A stretch of DNA of 64,000 nucleotides from the NCBI RefSeq assembly GCF_000720725.1, contig NZ_JOCQ01000009.1, positions 1 to 64,000 of the forward strand, written 5' to 3'. This document shows, one piece after another, positions 1 through 8,026 of this stretch. Below the pieces are notes generated by a model. That model was not told the origin of the DNA. It made no database searches and saw nothing but the letters and a program-made list of their open reading frames with translations. The position numbers and the translations under genes were made by a program. Each line of letters opens with the position of its first letter. Position 1 is the first letter of the stretch. The DNA is from Streptomyces rimosus subsp. rimosus. GTDB lineage: Bacteria > Actinomycetota > Actinomycetes > Streptomycetales > Streptomycetaceae.

Positions 1-555
1 CGGTGGGGCCGGGGCGGCGGCCGGGGGCTCCTCCTCCACGCTGATGCCGAAGTCCGTGGCCAGCCCGGCCAGCCCGGTGTCGTACCCCTGCCCGACCGCC
101 CGGAACTTCCAGGCGCCCTGCCGCCGGTACAGCTCCCCGAGCACGAAGGCCGTCTCGGCGGTGGCGTCCTGGCTGTCGAAGCGGGCGAGTTCGGCGCCGC
201 TGCCCGTGTCGAGCACCCGGATGTGCAGCCCGGCGACCCGGCCGAAGGCGCCGCCGTCGGCCGAGGCGGCGAGCACCACCTTGTCCACGGCGGGCTCCAG
301 CCGGGCCAGGTCGACCGCCAGACTGTCGGTCACCGTGTCCCCGGCGGGGCGCTTGCCCTCGTGGCGGACGGCTCCCGAGGCGTGCGCGGGCTGGTTGTAG
401 AAGACGAAGTCCGCGTCGTCGCGGACCCTCCCGGCCGAGGTCAGCAGCAGCGCGGACGCGTCCACGTCCGGGGTGCCGGGGCCGGTGCGCCAGCCCAGTT
501 CCAGCCGTACCGACGTGGCCGGTACCGCGACGTTGCTCCCCTTGGGCATCGACAT
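1..555 (-). CDS. TerD-family tellurium-resistance/stress protein, C-terminus beyond window
   Basis: The reading frame runs off the left edge, so only the first 185 codons are seen. The N-terminus MSMPKGSNVAVP and the following segment (ELGWRTGPGTPDVDASALLL, then DADFVFYNQP) match the TerD fold: a conserved beta-sandwich with Asp-rich calcium-binding loops (DVDAS, DDADF). After the domain (about residue 165) comes VEEEPPAAAPAPP, a Pro/Ala linker, which suggests a second domain beyond the window. TerD-type proteins in streptomycetes are cytoplasmic calcium-binding stress and differentiation proteins; true tellurite resistance is not implied. The start is ATG at 555, with a second in-frame ATG two codons later. 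The gene is divergent from the gene at 815, and the 260-base gap between them is relatively AT-rich and probably holds both promoters. Confidence 0.85.
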   Translation of the reverse strand, partial: MSMPKGSNVAVPATSVRLELGWRTGPGTPDVDASALLLTSAGRVRDDADFVFYNQPAHASGAVRHEGKRPAGDTVTDSLAVDLARLEPAVDKVVLAASADGGAFGRVAGLHIRVLDTGSGAELARFDSQDATAETAFVLGELYRRQGAWKFRAVGQGYDTGLAGLATDFGISVEEEPPAAAPAPP

Positions 556-814
556 CGTGGCGCCCTTCCTCTCCTTCGCTCGCCGGGCCGCTGTGCGGCG
601 CCCCCTACTGCACGGTGGCAGGTTCCAACCTACTTGCCGAAAAATGTCCGCCGTTCATCTGATGTGGACACGGCCTTTACACGATTCCTACGGGCGTTCG
701 CGACCGATTTTGCCAAGTTCGCTCACATTACGGATCGCGGGCTTCACACGACACGTGAAACAACCCTCTTTTCAGGCTCCCCAACCGGCACATCGTGGGC
801 TTAACTTATGAGGT

Positions 815-1267
815 ATGACCTCCCCCCGCTCTACCTACGGCGGCGGCTACTACGCTTCGCCGTCCTTCCCGGACACCCCGATCTACGACTCCCTCGTCGC
901 CGAGCGCGGCACGCCGCAGATTGCCCCGATCCGCGTCGAGTTGCCCTACGACACCGGCTCCTCGTACATGCCGGCCCTCCCGTCGGCCCTGCCCGCGCTG
1001 CCCGCCGCGCCGTCCCAGCCGCAGCCCGGCCCCGGGTATCCGGGCGCCGCGGCCCAGCCGGTGGCGCCGCTGCAGAGCACCCCGGCGCCGTACATCCCGC
1101 AGCAGGCGGGCTCGCGCGGCTACCAGCCCCAGCAGCAACAGCCCCCGCGCCCCGCCGGGAACAACGTCGGCTACGACGCCATGCGCCCGGCGGGCCCGGT
1201 CGCGCCCCGGCCCGCGCCGTCCCCGTACGACGATCCGTACGGCCGCCAGTACCCGCGCGGGTACTGA
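815..1267 (+). CDS. Pro/Gln/Tyr-rich small protein, DUF6643-like
   Basis: A 150-residue protein of unknown function. The first 45 residues (MTSPRSTYGGGYYASPSFPD, then TPIYDSLVAERGTPQIAPI) are a well conserved Streptomyces N-terminus that I associate with family DUF6643. The rest is low-complexity, rich in Pro, Gln, Ala and Tyr, ending in DPYGRQYPRGY. There is no signal peptide or membrane segment. The ATG is preceded directly by TTAACTTATGAGGT, which leaves no room for a normal ribosome binding site, so the mRNA may be leaderless or nearly so. It stands alone, 93 bases before a MOSC gene on the same strand. Family name from memory, moderate confidence; function unknown. Confidence 0.75.
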   Translation: MTSPRSTYGGGYYASPSFPDTPIYDSLVAERGTPQIAPIRVELPYDTGSSYMPALPSALPALPAAPSQPQPGPGYPGAAAQPVAPLQSTPAPYIPQQAGSRGYQPQQQQPPRPAGNNVGYDAMRPAGPVAPRPAPSPYDDPYGRQYPRGY

Positions 1268-1360
1268 CCCGGGCGAACCGTACGCGGGCGGAGTTCCGGT
1301 CCCGCACTCCGGTGCGGGACCGGCCACCGGGACATGGGGGGCGGCTGGCAGGATGGGGGC

Positions 1361-2200
1361 GTGCTGAAACCTTTCCTCCACTCCATCCACCGCTATCCGG
1401 TCAAATCCGTGGCGGGGTCCGGCCTCGGCGAAGCGGTCGTACAGCCGTGGGGGATCGCCGGGGACCGCCGCTGGATGCTGGTCGACGCCGAGTACCGGTT
1501 CGTCACCCAGCGCGCCCGGCCGCGCCTGGCGGCCGTCGCCGCCGCGGAACGCGCGGACGGCACGCTCCGGCTGACCGCGCCGGACATGCCACCGCTGACC
1601 GTCCCGGTGCCGGAGCCCGGTGCCACGGTCACGGTCGAGGTCTGGCGGGACAAGGTCGAGGCGGTGCCCGCGTCCGGTGCCGCCGCCGAGTGGTTCAGCA
1701 CGTATCTGGACGTGCCCGTGCGGCTGGTCCACCTGGACGACCCGGCCACGAGACGGCCGGTCGACCCCGACTACGCGCGCCCGGGCGAGACCGTCGGCTT
1801 CGCCGACGGCTTCCCCCTGCTGCTCACCACCACCTCCTCGCTCGACGCCCTGAACTCCCTCGTCGCCCAGGGCAGACACCCGGACGAGGGCCCCCTGCCG
1901 ATGAACCGCTTCCGGCCGAACGTCGTGGTGGAGGGCACCGCGCCCTGGGACGAGGACGATTGGCAGCGGATACGGATCGGGGAGGTCGCCTTCCGCGTGG
2001 TGAAGCCGTGCGGCCGGTGCGTCATCACCACCACCGACCAGCTCACCGGGCAGCGCGGCAAGGAACCGCTGCGCACCCTGGCCCGCCACCGCCGCGTCGG
2101 TGACCAGCTCGTCTTCGGCCAGAACCTGATCCCGGAGAACACCGGCACCCTCCGGGTCGGCGACCCCTTCGAGGTGCTCGCCCGCCGCCCGCGCGCCTGA
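1361..2200 (+). CDS. MOSC domain protein (YcbX/mARC-like)
   Basis: A 279-residue protein with an N-terminal MOSC_N beta-barrel (LHSIHRYPVKSV, residues 5-16, then GIAGDRRWMLVD) and a C-terminal MOSC domain (about 120-270) containing FRPNVVVEG and the key cysteine region VKPCGRCVITTTD. In the family this Cys binds or coordinates the molybdenum-cofactor sulfur. Such proteins, like YcbX and mARC, reduce N-hydroxylated compounds or carry sulfur to metal cofactors. The GTG at 1361 gives the canonical start VLKPFLHSIHRYPVKS; an upstream in-frame ATG at 1334 would add nine residues that look non-homologous. It is monocistronic, with a strong palindromic terminator 57 bases downstream. Partner reductase not visible here. 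Confidence 0.85.
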   Translation: MLKPFLHSIHRYPVKSVAGSGLGEAVVQPWGIAGDRRWMLVDAEYRFVTQRARPRLAAVAAAERADGTLRLTAPDMPPLTVPVPEPGATVTVEVWRDKVEAVPASGAAAEWFSTYLDVPVRLVHLDDPATRRPVDPDYARPGETVGFADGFPLLLTTTSSLDALNSLVAQGRHPDEGPLPMNRFRPNVVVEGTAPWDEDDWQRIRIGEVAFRVVKPCGRCVITTTDQLTGQRGKEPLRTLARHRRVGDQLVFGQNLIPENTGTLRVGDPFEVLARRPRA

Positions 2201-2256
2201 GGACCCGTCGCCCGCCCCCGCGCGCCGGTCCGCTGACTCCCCGTCCGCCTTCTGCA

Positions 2257-2282
2257 CCCGCCCGCCACCGGTGGCGGGCGGG
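2257..2282. terminator. 26-bp perfect palindrome, factor-independent terminator
   Basis: A perfect G+C palindrome (13-bp arms, centre CCGG at 2268-2271) lies 57 bases after the MOSC stop codon and just before the promoter of the next gene. There is no U-tract, which is usual for Streptomyces terminators. Confidence 0.65.
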
Positions 2283-2287
2283 CCGCA

Positions 2288-2316
2288 TTGCGGGCGCGTG
2301 TCCGGCTGCCTACAGT
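2288..2316 (+). promoter_or_regulatory. Vegetative-type promoter of the MEDS-STAS gene
   Basis: TTGCGG (2288-2293) and TACAGT (2311-2316) are separated by exactly 17 bases, a good match to the HrdB consensus TTGACN-17-TANNNT. The predicted start of transcription is near 2323, about 30 bases before the GTG at 2352. Confidence 0.6.
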
Positions 2317-2351
2317 GAGCGCACGGCCATGCCGACAGCGGGAGTGTCCAG

Positions 2352-3248
2352 GTGACGATGCCGTCCTGGGAAGTGCCCGGGGACCATCTCATTCCGGTGC
2401 AGCACATGCGTCCCGGGGACCACGCCTTCGTGAGCTACGACGATGACGAGGTGCGCTGGGAGGTCGTGACCGCCTTCGTGCGGCTCGGTCTCGCCCAGGG
2501 CGAGAAGGTCATCCTCTTCCCCGATCCGTGGCTCCCGGAGTCCGAGGTGCTGGCCCGGCTCGACTTCACCGGACGCAGCACGGTCACCGCCCGTGAGCGG
2601 GGACAGCTGGTGCTGAGCAGCATGCGGGGGCTGATCCGCCCGGACGTCCGGTTCACGCCCGAGCGGCAGCTGGGGCGGCTGTCCGCGGAGACCGCGCGCG
2701 CCGCCGACGAGGGCTTCACCGGACTGCGGTCCTTCATCGACATGCGGTGGGTGCCCGACCTGCACGCCGACGTACGGGTGATGATGCACCGTGAGACGCA
2801 CGCGGACGCGCTGTTCGAGGGCCGTCCGTACAGCGAGATCTGCGCCTACGACCGCCGCTGGTTCGACCGCGAGGTGCTGTACGCCATGGACCGGGCGCAT
2901 CCGCGCAGCCTCGTGGAACGGCTCGGCACCCTGCGGACGGTGCGCGGCGCCGACGGCAGCCTGTGCTTCGTCGGCGAGGCGGACGCCGGCGCCCGGGCCG
3001 ACTTCACCGTCGCGCTGGAGCTGGCCCTGTCCGGCAGCGCCGGCGCCCGCCGGCTCACCGTCGACCTGACCCGGCTGCACTTCCTGTCGGTGGGCTGCGC
3101 CGCCACGCTGCTCGCGCTCGCCGAACGGGCCGCCGGGCACGACGCGGTCGAGGTCCGCTGTCATCACCCGCAGGCGCGCACGCTCCAGCGGCTCGGCGCG
3201 GACTCGGTGTCACGGCTGTTCGTGACGGAGGTGGTACGGCCGTGCTGA
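2352..3248 (+). CDS. MEDS sensor-STAS fusion, anti-sigma factor antagonist
   Basis: 298 residues. Residues 15-185 form a MEDS (methanogen/methylotroph DcmR sensory) domain, recognisable from GDHAFVSYDDDEVRWEVVTA, EKVILFPDP, and the later RSFIDMRWV, EICAYDRRWF segment; this domain binds small hydrophobic ligands in DcmR-type regulators. Residues 205-295 form an STAS domain (LRTVRGADGSLCFVGEAD, LTVDLTRLHFLSVGCAATLL), where the Ser/Thr near LHFLSV is the usual phosphorylation site of anti-sigma antagonists. GGGAG lies 8 bases before the GTG start; an ATG two codons in is an alternative. The stop overlaps the start of the HATPase gene downstream, so the two are translationally coupled. Inference: a ligand-gated antagonist acting on its neighbour kinase. 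Confidence 0.85.
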   Translation: MTMPSWEVPGDHLIPVQHMRPGDHAFVSYDDDEVRWEVVTAFVRLGLAQGEKVILFPDPWLPESEVLARLDFTGRSTVTARERGQLVLSSMRGLIRPDVRFTPERQLGRLSAETARAADEGFTGLRSFIDMRWVPDLHADVRVMMHRETHADALFEGRPYSEICAYDRRWFDREVLYAMDRAHPRSLVERLGTLRTVRGADGSLCFVGEADAGARADFTVALELALSGSAGARRLTVDLTRLHFLSVGCAATLLALAERAAGHDAVEVRCHHPQARTLQRLGADSVSRLFVTEVVRPC

Positions 3249-3700
3249 CACCGGAACCGGCCATGTCCGAGGAGGGGCCCGTGGATACGCGGACCGCCAT
3301 CTGTCTGCTGCAGCGGCGCTTCACCGCGCGGCTGCTGCCGCAGCTGCGGCTGCTGGTGGAGGAGTGCGCGGTCCGGGAGGGCCTCGCGGAGCCCCGGCGC
3401 GGCGAGTTCGTGCTGGCCGTGGACGAGATCGCGGGCAACGCGGTGGAGCACGCGGGCGGCTCGGGGCGGCTGGTGCTGCGGCGCGTCGGCGACGAACTGG
3501 AGTGCCGTATCAGCGATTCCGGCCCCGGCTTCAGCGAGACGGTGATCCCCGAACTGCTGCCGGGGCTCGACGGAGCGCACAACGGGCGCGGGCTGTGGCT
3601 CGCGCGCCTGGTGGCGGACCGGTTCGCGGTCCGGGCGGGCGCCGACGGCGCGTCCGGCGCCCGGGGCGCGGAGGTCACCCTGGCGGTACGGGTGCGGTAG
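3242..3700 (+). CDS. RsbW-like HATPase anti-sigma regulatory kinase
   Basis: 152 residues with a HATPase_c (GHKL) fold: N-box FVLAVDEIAGNAVEHAGG, G1 box SDSGPGFS and G2 region NGRGLWLARLVADRFAV, all intact, so ATP binding and kinase activity are likely. Proteins of this type phosphorylate an STAS antagonist and sequester a sigma factor of the SigB/F group. The start is GTG at 3242, chosen because GGAGGTGG lies 7 bases upstream and because it overlaps the stop of the MEDS-STAS gene by 7 bases. ATG at 3263 and GTG at 3281 are also in frame. The obvious partner is the STAS domain of the preceding gene; the sigma factor it controls is not adjacent. Confidence 0.85.
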   Translation: MLTPEPAMSEEGPVDTRTAICLLQRRFTARLLPQLRLLVEECAVREGLAEPRRGEFVLAVDEIAGNAVEHAGGSGRLVLRRVGDELECRISDSGPGFSETVIPELLPGLDGAHNGRGLWLARLVADRFAVRAGADGASGARGAEVTLAVRVR

Positions 3701-3751
3701 GACCGCGCGTCCGGGCCCCGGCCGGGTGCCGGTCAGCGCGTGCGGGCCCGG

Positions 3752-4477
3752 TCACATCCGCCGCAGCCACTCCTGCGCCCGGTCCCGTACGGTCTGTTCG
3801 CCCTGCTGCTCGGCCGCGTCGTCGTGCGCGTACTCCAGCTGGTCGATCACCGCCACCACCCCGTCGATCCGGCCCGCCAGCCGCAGCGCCAGGGGCACCT
3901 CGCTGCTGCGCGTCAGCCGCCCGGACAGCGTGACCACCCCCGCCCGCACGGACACGCCGATCGCGCCGGGCTTGAGGGCGAGGGTGCGCACGAGGACCTC
4001 GGTGACCAGTTCCTCGCGGATCTCCTCGTCCGGGCGCAGGAAGACCTTCAGCAGGTCGGTGCGGGTCACCAGCCCGCACAGCCGGCCCTCCGCGTCGACG
4101 ACCGGCAGCCGGTCCAGCTTTCCGGTCACCATCAGCCGGGCGGCCTCGGTGACGCTCTGGTGGGGGCCGATGGTCACCGGCGGCGAGGTCATCAGCTGGC
4201 CCGCGCGCAGGCTGCGCTTCTGGGCGCGAGCGGCGCGGGCGCTGCCGGTCAGCCGACGGCGGTTGTACCAGCGGTTCTGCAGCATGTCCTGCGCGGCCTG
4301 GCGGAACATCAGGTCCGTCTCGGAGATGACGCCCAGCACCTTGCCGTCCGCGTCGACGACCGGCAGCCCCGTCTTGCGGTGCCGGCTCAGCAGATTGACG
4401 ACTTCCCGGAACGAGGTGCCGGACCGGGCCTTGACGACCTCGGTGTTCATGAGCCGGCCGACCTGTCGGTGATCCAT
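3752..4477 (-). CDS. CBS-pair protein with C-terminal BON domain
   Basis: 241 residues. Two CBS motifs (about 8-65: MNTEVVKARSGTSFREVV to GVISETDLMF; about 95-155: MTSPPVTIGPHQSVTEAA to GLVTRTDLLK) make a Bateman module that normally senses adenine nucleotides. Residues 165-230 are a BON domain (VSVRAGVVTLSGRLTRSSEV) associated with membranes or polymers. AGGGAGG precedes the ATG at 4477 at good spacing. CBS-BON proteins are common in actinobacterial stress and hypoxia regulons. The gene is divergent from the Rv1733c-type gene at 4730 with a 252-base shared control region. Confidence 0.88.
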   Translation of the reverse strand: MDHRQVGRLMNTEVVKARSGTSFREVVNLLSRHRKTGLPVVDADGKVLGVISETDLMFRQAAQDMLQNRWYNRRRLTGSARAARAQKRSLRAGQLMTSPPVTIGPHQSVTEAARLMVTGKLDRLPVVDAEGRLCGLVTRTDLLKVFLRPDEEIREELVTEVLVRTLALKPGAIGVSVRAGVVTLSGRLTRSSEVPLALRLAGRIDGVVAVIDQLEYAHDDAAEQQGEQTVRDRAQEWLRRM

Positions 4478-4729
4478 CGCGGGGCCTCCCTCGAGCAGGG
4501 ATACAGTGTCGGCCGCCGCCCCGGGACCCTGAAGGTCGCGCACACGGCGATACGACCCGCGCCCGGCAGGTGACGGAGTGCCGTACGGGCCCGTGACCGT
4601 ATGCGGCCCTCCCCCTCTTCCACGGCGGCCCGATGTGTGCCGCTGTCCGTCGCGCCCGGGATCCGCCGTCCGTTCCGTGCATGACGTGGGCCTGACGAGG
4701 TACCTGCGGACAGGGAGAGGGGGTACGAA

Positions 4730-5338
4730 GTGGTACGTGTCATCGCCGGGGTGTGGCGCTGGCGGCGCAATCCGCTGCGCCGGACGACGGATCTGCTGGA
4801 GGCGTGGGTGGCGCTGGCCGCCGTCGCGCTGATGGCGCTGGGCGGCGTCCTGGCCGGGCTGGCCGTGGGCGGTGTCGCGAAGGACGCGCTGCTCAGGTCC
4901 GTACGGACGCAGGCGCGGGAGCGGCACCAGGTCTGGGCGACGGCGGACCGGGCCCTCCCCCGCGCCTCCCTCGACCCGGACTCCGACACCTCCTCCTCCG
5001 GCCGGAACGTGCACCGCCGGGTGGACGCCCACTGGACCGGCCGGGACGGCAGCGGGCACCGCGGCCAGCTCGCCGCGCCGCACGCCGTGCGGGTCGGCGA
5101 GCGGTTCCGTATCTGGACGGACGCCCAGGGCCGGGCCGTGCCGCGGCCGATGGACGCCGGAACGGCCGGGGCGCACGCGGTGCTCGCCGGATTCGCCGCG
5201 GCGGGCGTCGCCGCGGGCGCGGTCGAGGGCGGCCGGCGGCTGGTCGTACGGCGGCTGCTGACCTGCCGGTACCGGCGCTGGGAGCGGGAGTGGGAGCGCG
5301 CCGGCCAGGATTGGGGACGGGCCGGAGCGGGCAGCTGA
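4730..5338 (+). CDS. Rv1733c-family two-TM membrane protein
   Basis: 202 residues. The start VRVIAGVWRWRRNPLRRTTD and two membrane helices (about 24-48, WVALAAVALMALGGVLAGLA; about 147-168, AHAVLAGFAAAGVAAGAVEG) flanking an extracellular domain are characteristic of the Rv1733c family. In Mycobacterium tuberculosis Rv1733c belongs to the DosR dormancy regulon; biochemical function is unknown. The GTG start has GGGAGAGGGGG upstream. The neighbour facing away is a CBS protein, the same kind of gene found in DosR-type regulons, so a hypoxia or stress link is plausible here. That link is inferred. Confidence 0.8.
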   Translation: MVRVIAGVWRWRRNPLRRTTDLLEAWVALAAVALMALGGVLAGLAVGGVAKDALLRSVRTQARERHQVWATADRALPRASLDPDSDTSSSGRNVHRRVDAHWTGRDGSGHRGQLAAPHAVRVGERFRIWTDAQGRAVPRPMDAGTAGAHAVLAGFAAAGVAAGAVEGGRRLVVRRLLTCRYRRWEREWERAGQDWGRAGAGS

Positions 5339-5562
5339 ACGACCGCGGCGGGCACCGGAACGGGCCGCCGGACGGCACCGGAACATCCCCTCCGGGAGCA
5401 CCCGGACATACAGGCTGACCATGTCATCCGGCGCCCTTCGAGCGCGCTACGGTGGAGCGTCCAGCCTCCCGGCTGGGGTCCCGGGCATACGAACGCGGAC
5501 ATACGCGGACGTACAACTGCCGGGCCGGTAACAGCCGCACGAGGTGGGGGCACGACAGCGCC

Positions 5563-8019
5563 ATGGCACAGGGCTCGGTCCAGGTGACGCACACGGGCAC
5601 ATCGCGGTGGCGGCGCCGCACGGGCGAGTACAGCTCGCTGGCCGCGGCCCTGGACGCCGCCGGGGACGGTGACGTGCTGACCGTGGGCGCCGGCACGTAC
5701 CGCGAGAACCTGGTGCTGGTGCGCGCGGTGACGCTGCGGGGGCCGGACGGAGCCCGCGGGTCGGTGCGGATCGCGCCCGCCGACGGCGTCGCGCTGACCG
5801 TACGGGCCTCCGCGACGGTCCAGGACATCCAGGTGGAGGGGCAGGACTCCACCGTGCCCGCGGTGCTGGTGGAGGACGGGGCGCCGGAGCTGGACGGGCT
5901 GCGGGTGGTGACGCGCTCGGCGTCCGGCATCGAGGTGCGCGGGGGCGCGCGCCCGACCGTGCGCCGCTGTTCGGTGGACAACCCGGGCGGCGTGGGCATC
6001 AGCGTGCTGGACGGCGCGGGGGGCATCTTCGAGGAGTGCGAGGTGGTGGCCGCCGGGCAGTCCGGGGTCGCGGTACGCGGCGGCGCGCATCCGCGGCTGG
6101 AGAACTGCCGGGTGCGGCACGCCTCGGGCGCGGGCCTGTCGGTCAACGGCGAGGGCAGCGGCGTGGAGGCGGTCGGCTGCGAGCTGTACGAGATCAAGGG
6201 TGCGGGCGTGCAGGTGGCCGACCGGGCGAGCGGCCAGCTGACCGACTGCACGGTGCACCGCACCTCGGCGGACGGCATCACCCTGGACACCGACGCGGTG
6301 CTCACGCTCGCCGACTGCGACATCCACGACATCCCGGAGAACGCCGTGGACCTGCGGTCCCGGTCGGTGCTCACGCTGACCCGCAGCACGGTGCGCCGCT
6401 TCGGCCGCAACGGGCTGTCCGTGTGGGACCCGGGCACCCGGGTGGATGCCAACCAGTGCGAGATCCATGACAGTACGGGCGACTACCCGGCGGTGTGGAT
6501 CAGCGACGGCGCCACCGCCGTACTGGACTCGACGCGGGTGCACGACGTACCGGACGCGCTGTTCGTGCTGGACCGGGGCTCGCGCGCGGACGTGGTGGAC
6601 TCCGACCTGTCGCAGGTGCGCAACACGGCGGTGTCGGTGAGCGACGGGGCGACCGTGCAGCTCGACGACTGCCGCATCCGGGAGGCGGCGACCGGCGCCT
6701 GGTTCCGCGACCACGGCAGCGGCGGCACGCTCGCCAACTGCACCATCGACGCGGCGCAGACCGGCGTGATCGTGACCAAGGGCGCCGATCCCACCGTCGA
6801 GCGGTGCACGGTCGACTCCCCGGTCGAGGCGGGTTTCTACGTCTCCGCCGAAGGCCGCGGCACGTTCGACGCCTGCCGGGTGACGGGCAGTTCCGGGTAC
6901 GGGTTCCACATCATCGACGGGTGCCGGGCGACGCTGACGCGCTGCCGTACGGAGCGGTGCGCGCGCGGCGGGTACGAGTTCGCGGACGGCGGCGCGCAGG
7001 GCGCGGGGCACGCGGGCGGGCCGGCCGTGCGGGACTGCACCAGCGACGAGAGCCGCGCGGTGGGCGAGCCGCTGGTCCCGGTGCGGGCGCCGGCGGCGGC
7101 ACCGGAGACACGGACGGCGGGGCTGCTGGGGAACGTACCGGTGCAGAGCGCGCAGCCCGCGCCGACCGCGCCGCCCGCTCCGGAGGCCGCGGCGCCCGCC
7201 GCCGAACACCGGCCCTCCGACGAAGTGCTCGGCGAACTGGACCGGCTGGTCGGCCTGGAGAGCGTCAAGCGCGAGGTGCGCAGCCTGATCAACATGATCG
7301 AGGTGGGGCGGCGGCGCCAGGAGGCCGGCCTCAAGGCCGCCTCGGTCCGCCGCCACCTGGTCTTCACCGGCTCCCCCGGCACCGGCAAGACCACCGTCGC
7401 CCGGCTCTACGGCGAGATCCTGGCCTCGCTGGACGTGCTGGAGCGCGGGCACCTGGTCGAGGTGTCCCGGGTGGACCTGGTCGGCGAGCACATCGGCTCC
7501 ACGGCGATCCGTACGCAGGAGGCGTTCGACCGGGCGCGCGGCGGGGTGCTGTTCATCGACGAGGCGTACGCGCTCTCGCCGGAGGACTCCGGGCGGGACT
7601 TCGGGCGCGAGGCGATCGACACGCTGGTGAAGCTGATGGAGGACCACCGGGAGGCGGTGGTGGTGATCGTGGCCGGGTACACCGCCGAGATGGAGCGCTT
7701 CCTCGCCGTCAATCCGGGCGTGGCCTCGCGTTTCTCCCGCACCATCACCTTCGCCGACTACGCGCCGGAGGACCTGCTGCGCATCGTCGAGCAGCAGGGC
7801 GAGGAGCATGAGTACCGGCTGGCCCAGGGTGCGGGCGAGGCCCTGCTGAAGTACTTCACCGCGCTGCCGAAGGGGCCGTCGTTCGGCAACGGCCGGACCG
7901 CGCGGCAGACCTTCGAGGCGATGGTCGAGCGGCACGCGGGCCGGGTCGCCCTGCTGGCCGACCCGGACACCGACGATCTCACACTGCTGTACGCGGAGGA
8001 CCTGCCCGACCTGCCGTGA
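5563..8019 (+). CDS. Right-handed beta-helix / CbbX-type AAA+ ATPase fusion
   Basis: 818 residues. Residues 20-495 are a right-handed parallel beta-helix of about 20-23-residue coils, opening with the PL-6/NosD-like segment EYSSLAAALDAAGDGDVLTV and GTYRENLVL. A Pro/Ala linker (about 505-550) leads to a CbbX/CfxQ/EccA-type AAA+ domain (about 555-815): LDRLVGLESVKREVRSLINM, Walker A GSPGTGKTT (about 603-611), Walker B VLFIDEAYAL (about 662-671), sensor and arginine region NPGVASRFSRTITF. EccA-like ATPases act as chaperones in type VII secretion or as remodelling machines. The beta-helix presumably holds the substrate. ATG at 5563 was chosen over upstream in-frame codons because homology starts there; AGGTGGGGG lies upstream. 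Confidence 0.88.
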   Translation: MAQGSVQVTHTGTSRWRRRTGEYSSLAAALDAAGDGDVLTVGAGTYRENLVLVRAVTLRGPDGARGSVRIAPADGVALTVRASATVQDIQVEGQDSTVPAVLVEDGAPELDGLRVVTRSASGIEVRGGARPTVRRCSVDNPGGVGISVLDGAGGIFEECEVVAAGQSGVAVRGGAHPRLENCRVRHASGAGLSVNGEGSGVEAVGCELYEIKGAGVQVADRASGQLTDCTVHRTSADGITLDTDAVLTLADCDIHDIPENAVDLRSRSVLTLTRSTVRRFGRNGLSVWDPGTRVDANQCEIHDSTGDYPAVWISDGATAVLDSTRVHDVPDALFVLDRGSRADVVDSDLSQVRNTAVSVSDGATVQLDDCRIREAATGAWFRDHGSGGTLANCTIDAAQTGVIVTKGADPTVERCTVDSPVEAGFYVSAEGRGTFDACRVTGSSGYGFHIIDGCRATLTRCRTERCARGGYEFADGGAQGAGHAGGPAVRDCTSDESRAVGEPLVPVRAPAAAPETRTAGLLGNVPVQSAQPAPTAPPAPEAAAPAAEHRPSDEVLGELDRLVGLESVKREVRSLINMIEVGRRRQEAGLKAASVRRHLVFTGSPGTGKTTVARLYGEILASLDVLERGHLVEVSRVDLVGEHIGSTAIRTQEAFDRARGGVLFIDEAYALSPEDSGRDFGREAIDTLVKLMEDHREAVVVIVAGYTAEMERFLAVNPGVASRFSRTITFADYAPEDLLRIVEQQGEEHEYRLAQGAGEALLKYFTALPKGPSFGNGRTARQTFEAMVERHAGRVALLADPDTDDLTLLYAEDLPDLP

Positions 8020-8026
8020 CGGCACG

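Noticed and set aside
1..555. True tellurite-resistance determinant
   Set aside because: A single TerD-like gene is seen; in Streptomyces these are mostly general stress or developmental proteins.
3711..3751. GC-rich inverted segments between the HATPase and CBS genes as a terminator
   Set aside because: The arms (CCGGGCCC / GGGCCCGG) are short with a long loop and touch the CBS stop codon; not convincing enough to list.
4523..4537. A DosR/OsdR binding site between the CBS and Rv1733c-type genes
   Set aside because: Spacing between half-sites is wrong for the known box; kept only as a hint in the findings.
4447..8025. A very long open frame (over 1100 codons) antisense to the beta-helix/AAA+ gene
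   Set aside because: It is an artefact of high-GC third positions; it lacks any domain pattern and overlaps well supported genes on the other strand.
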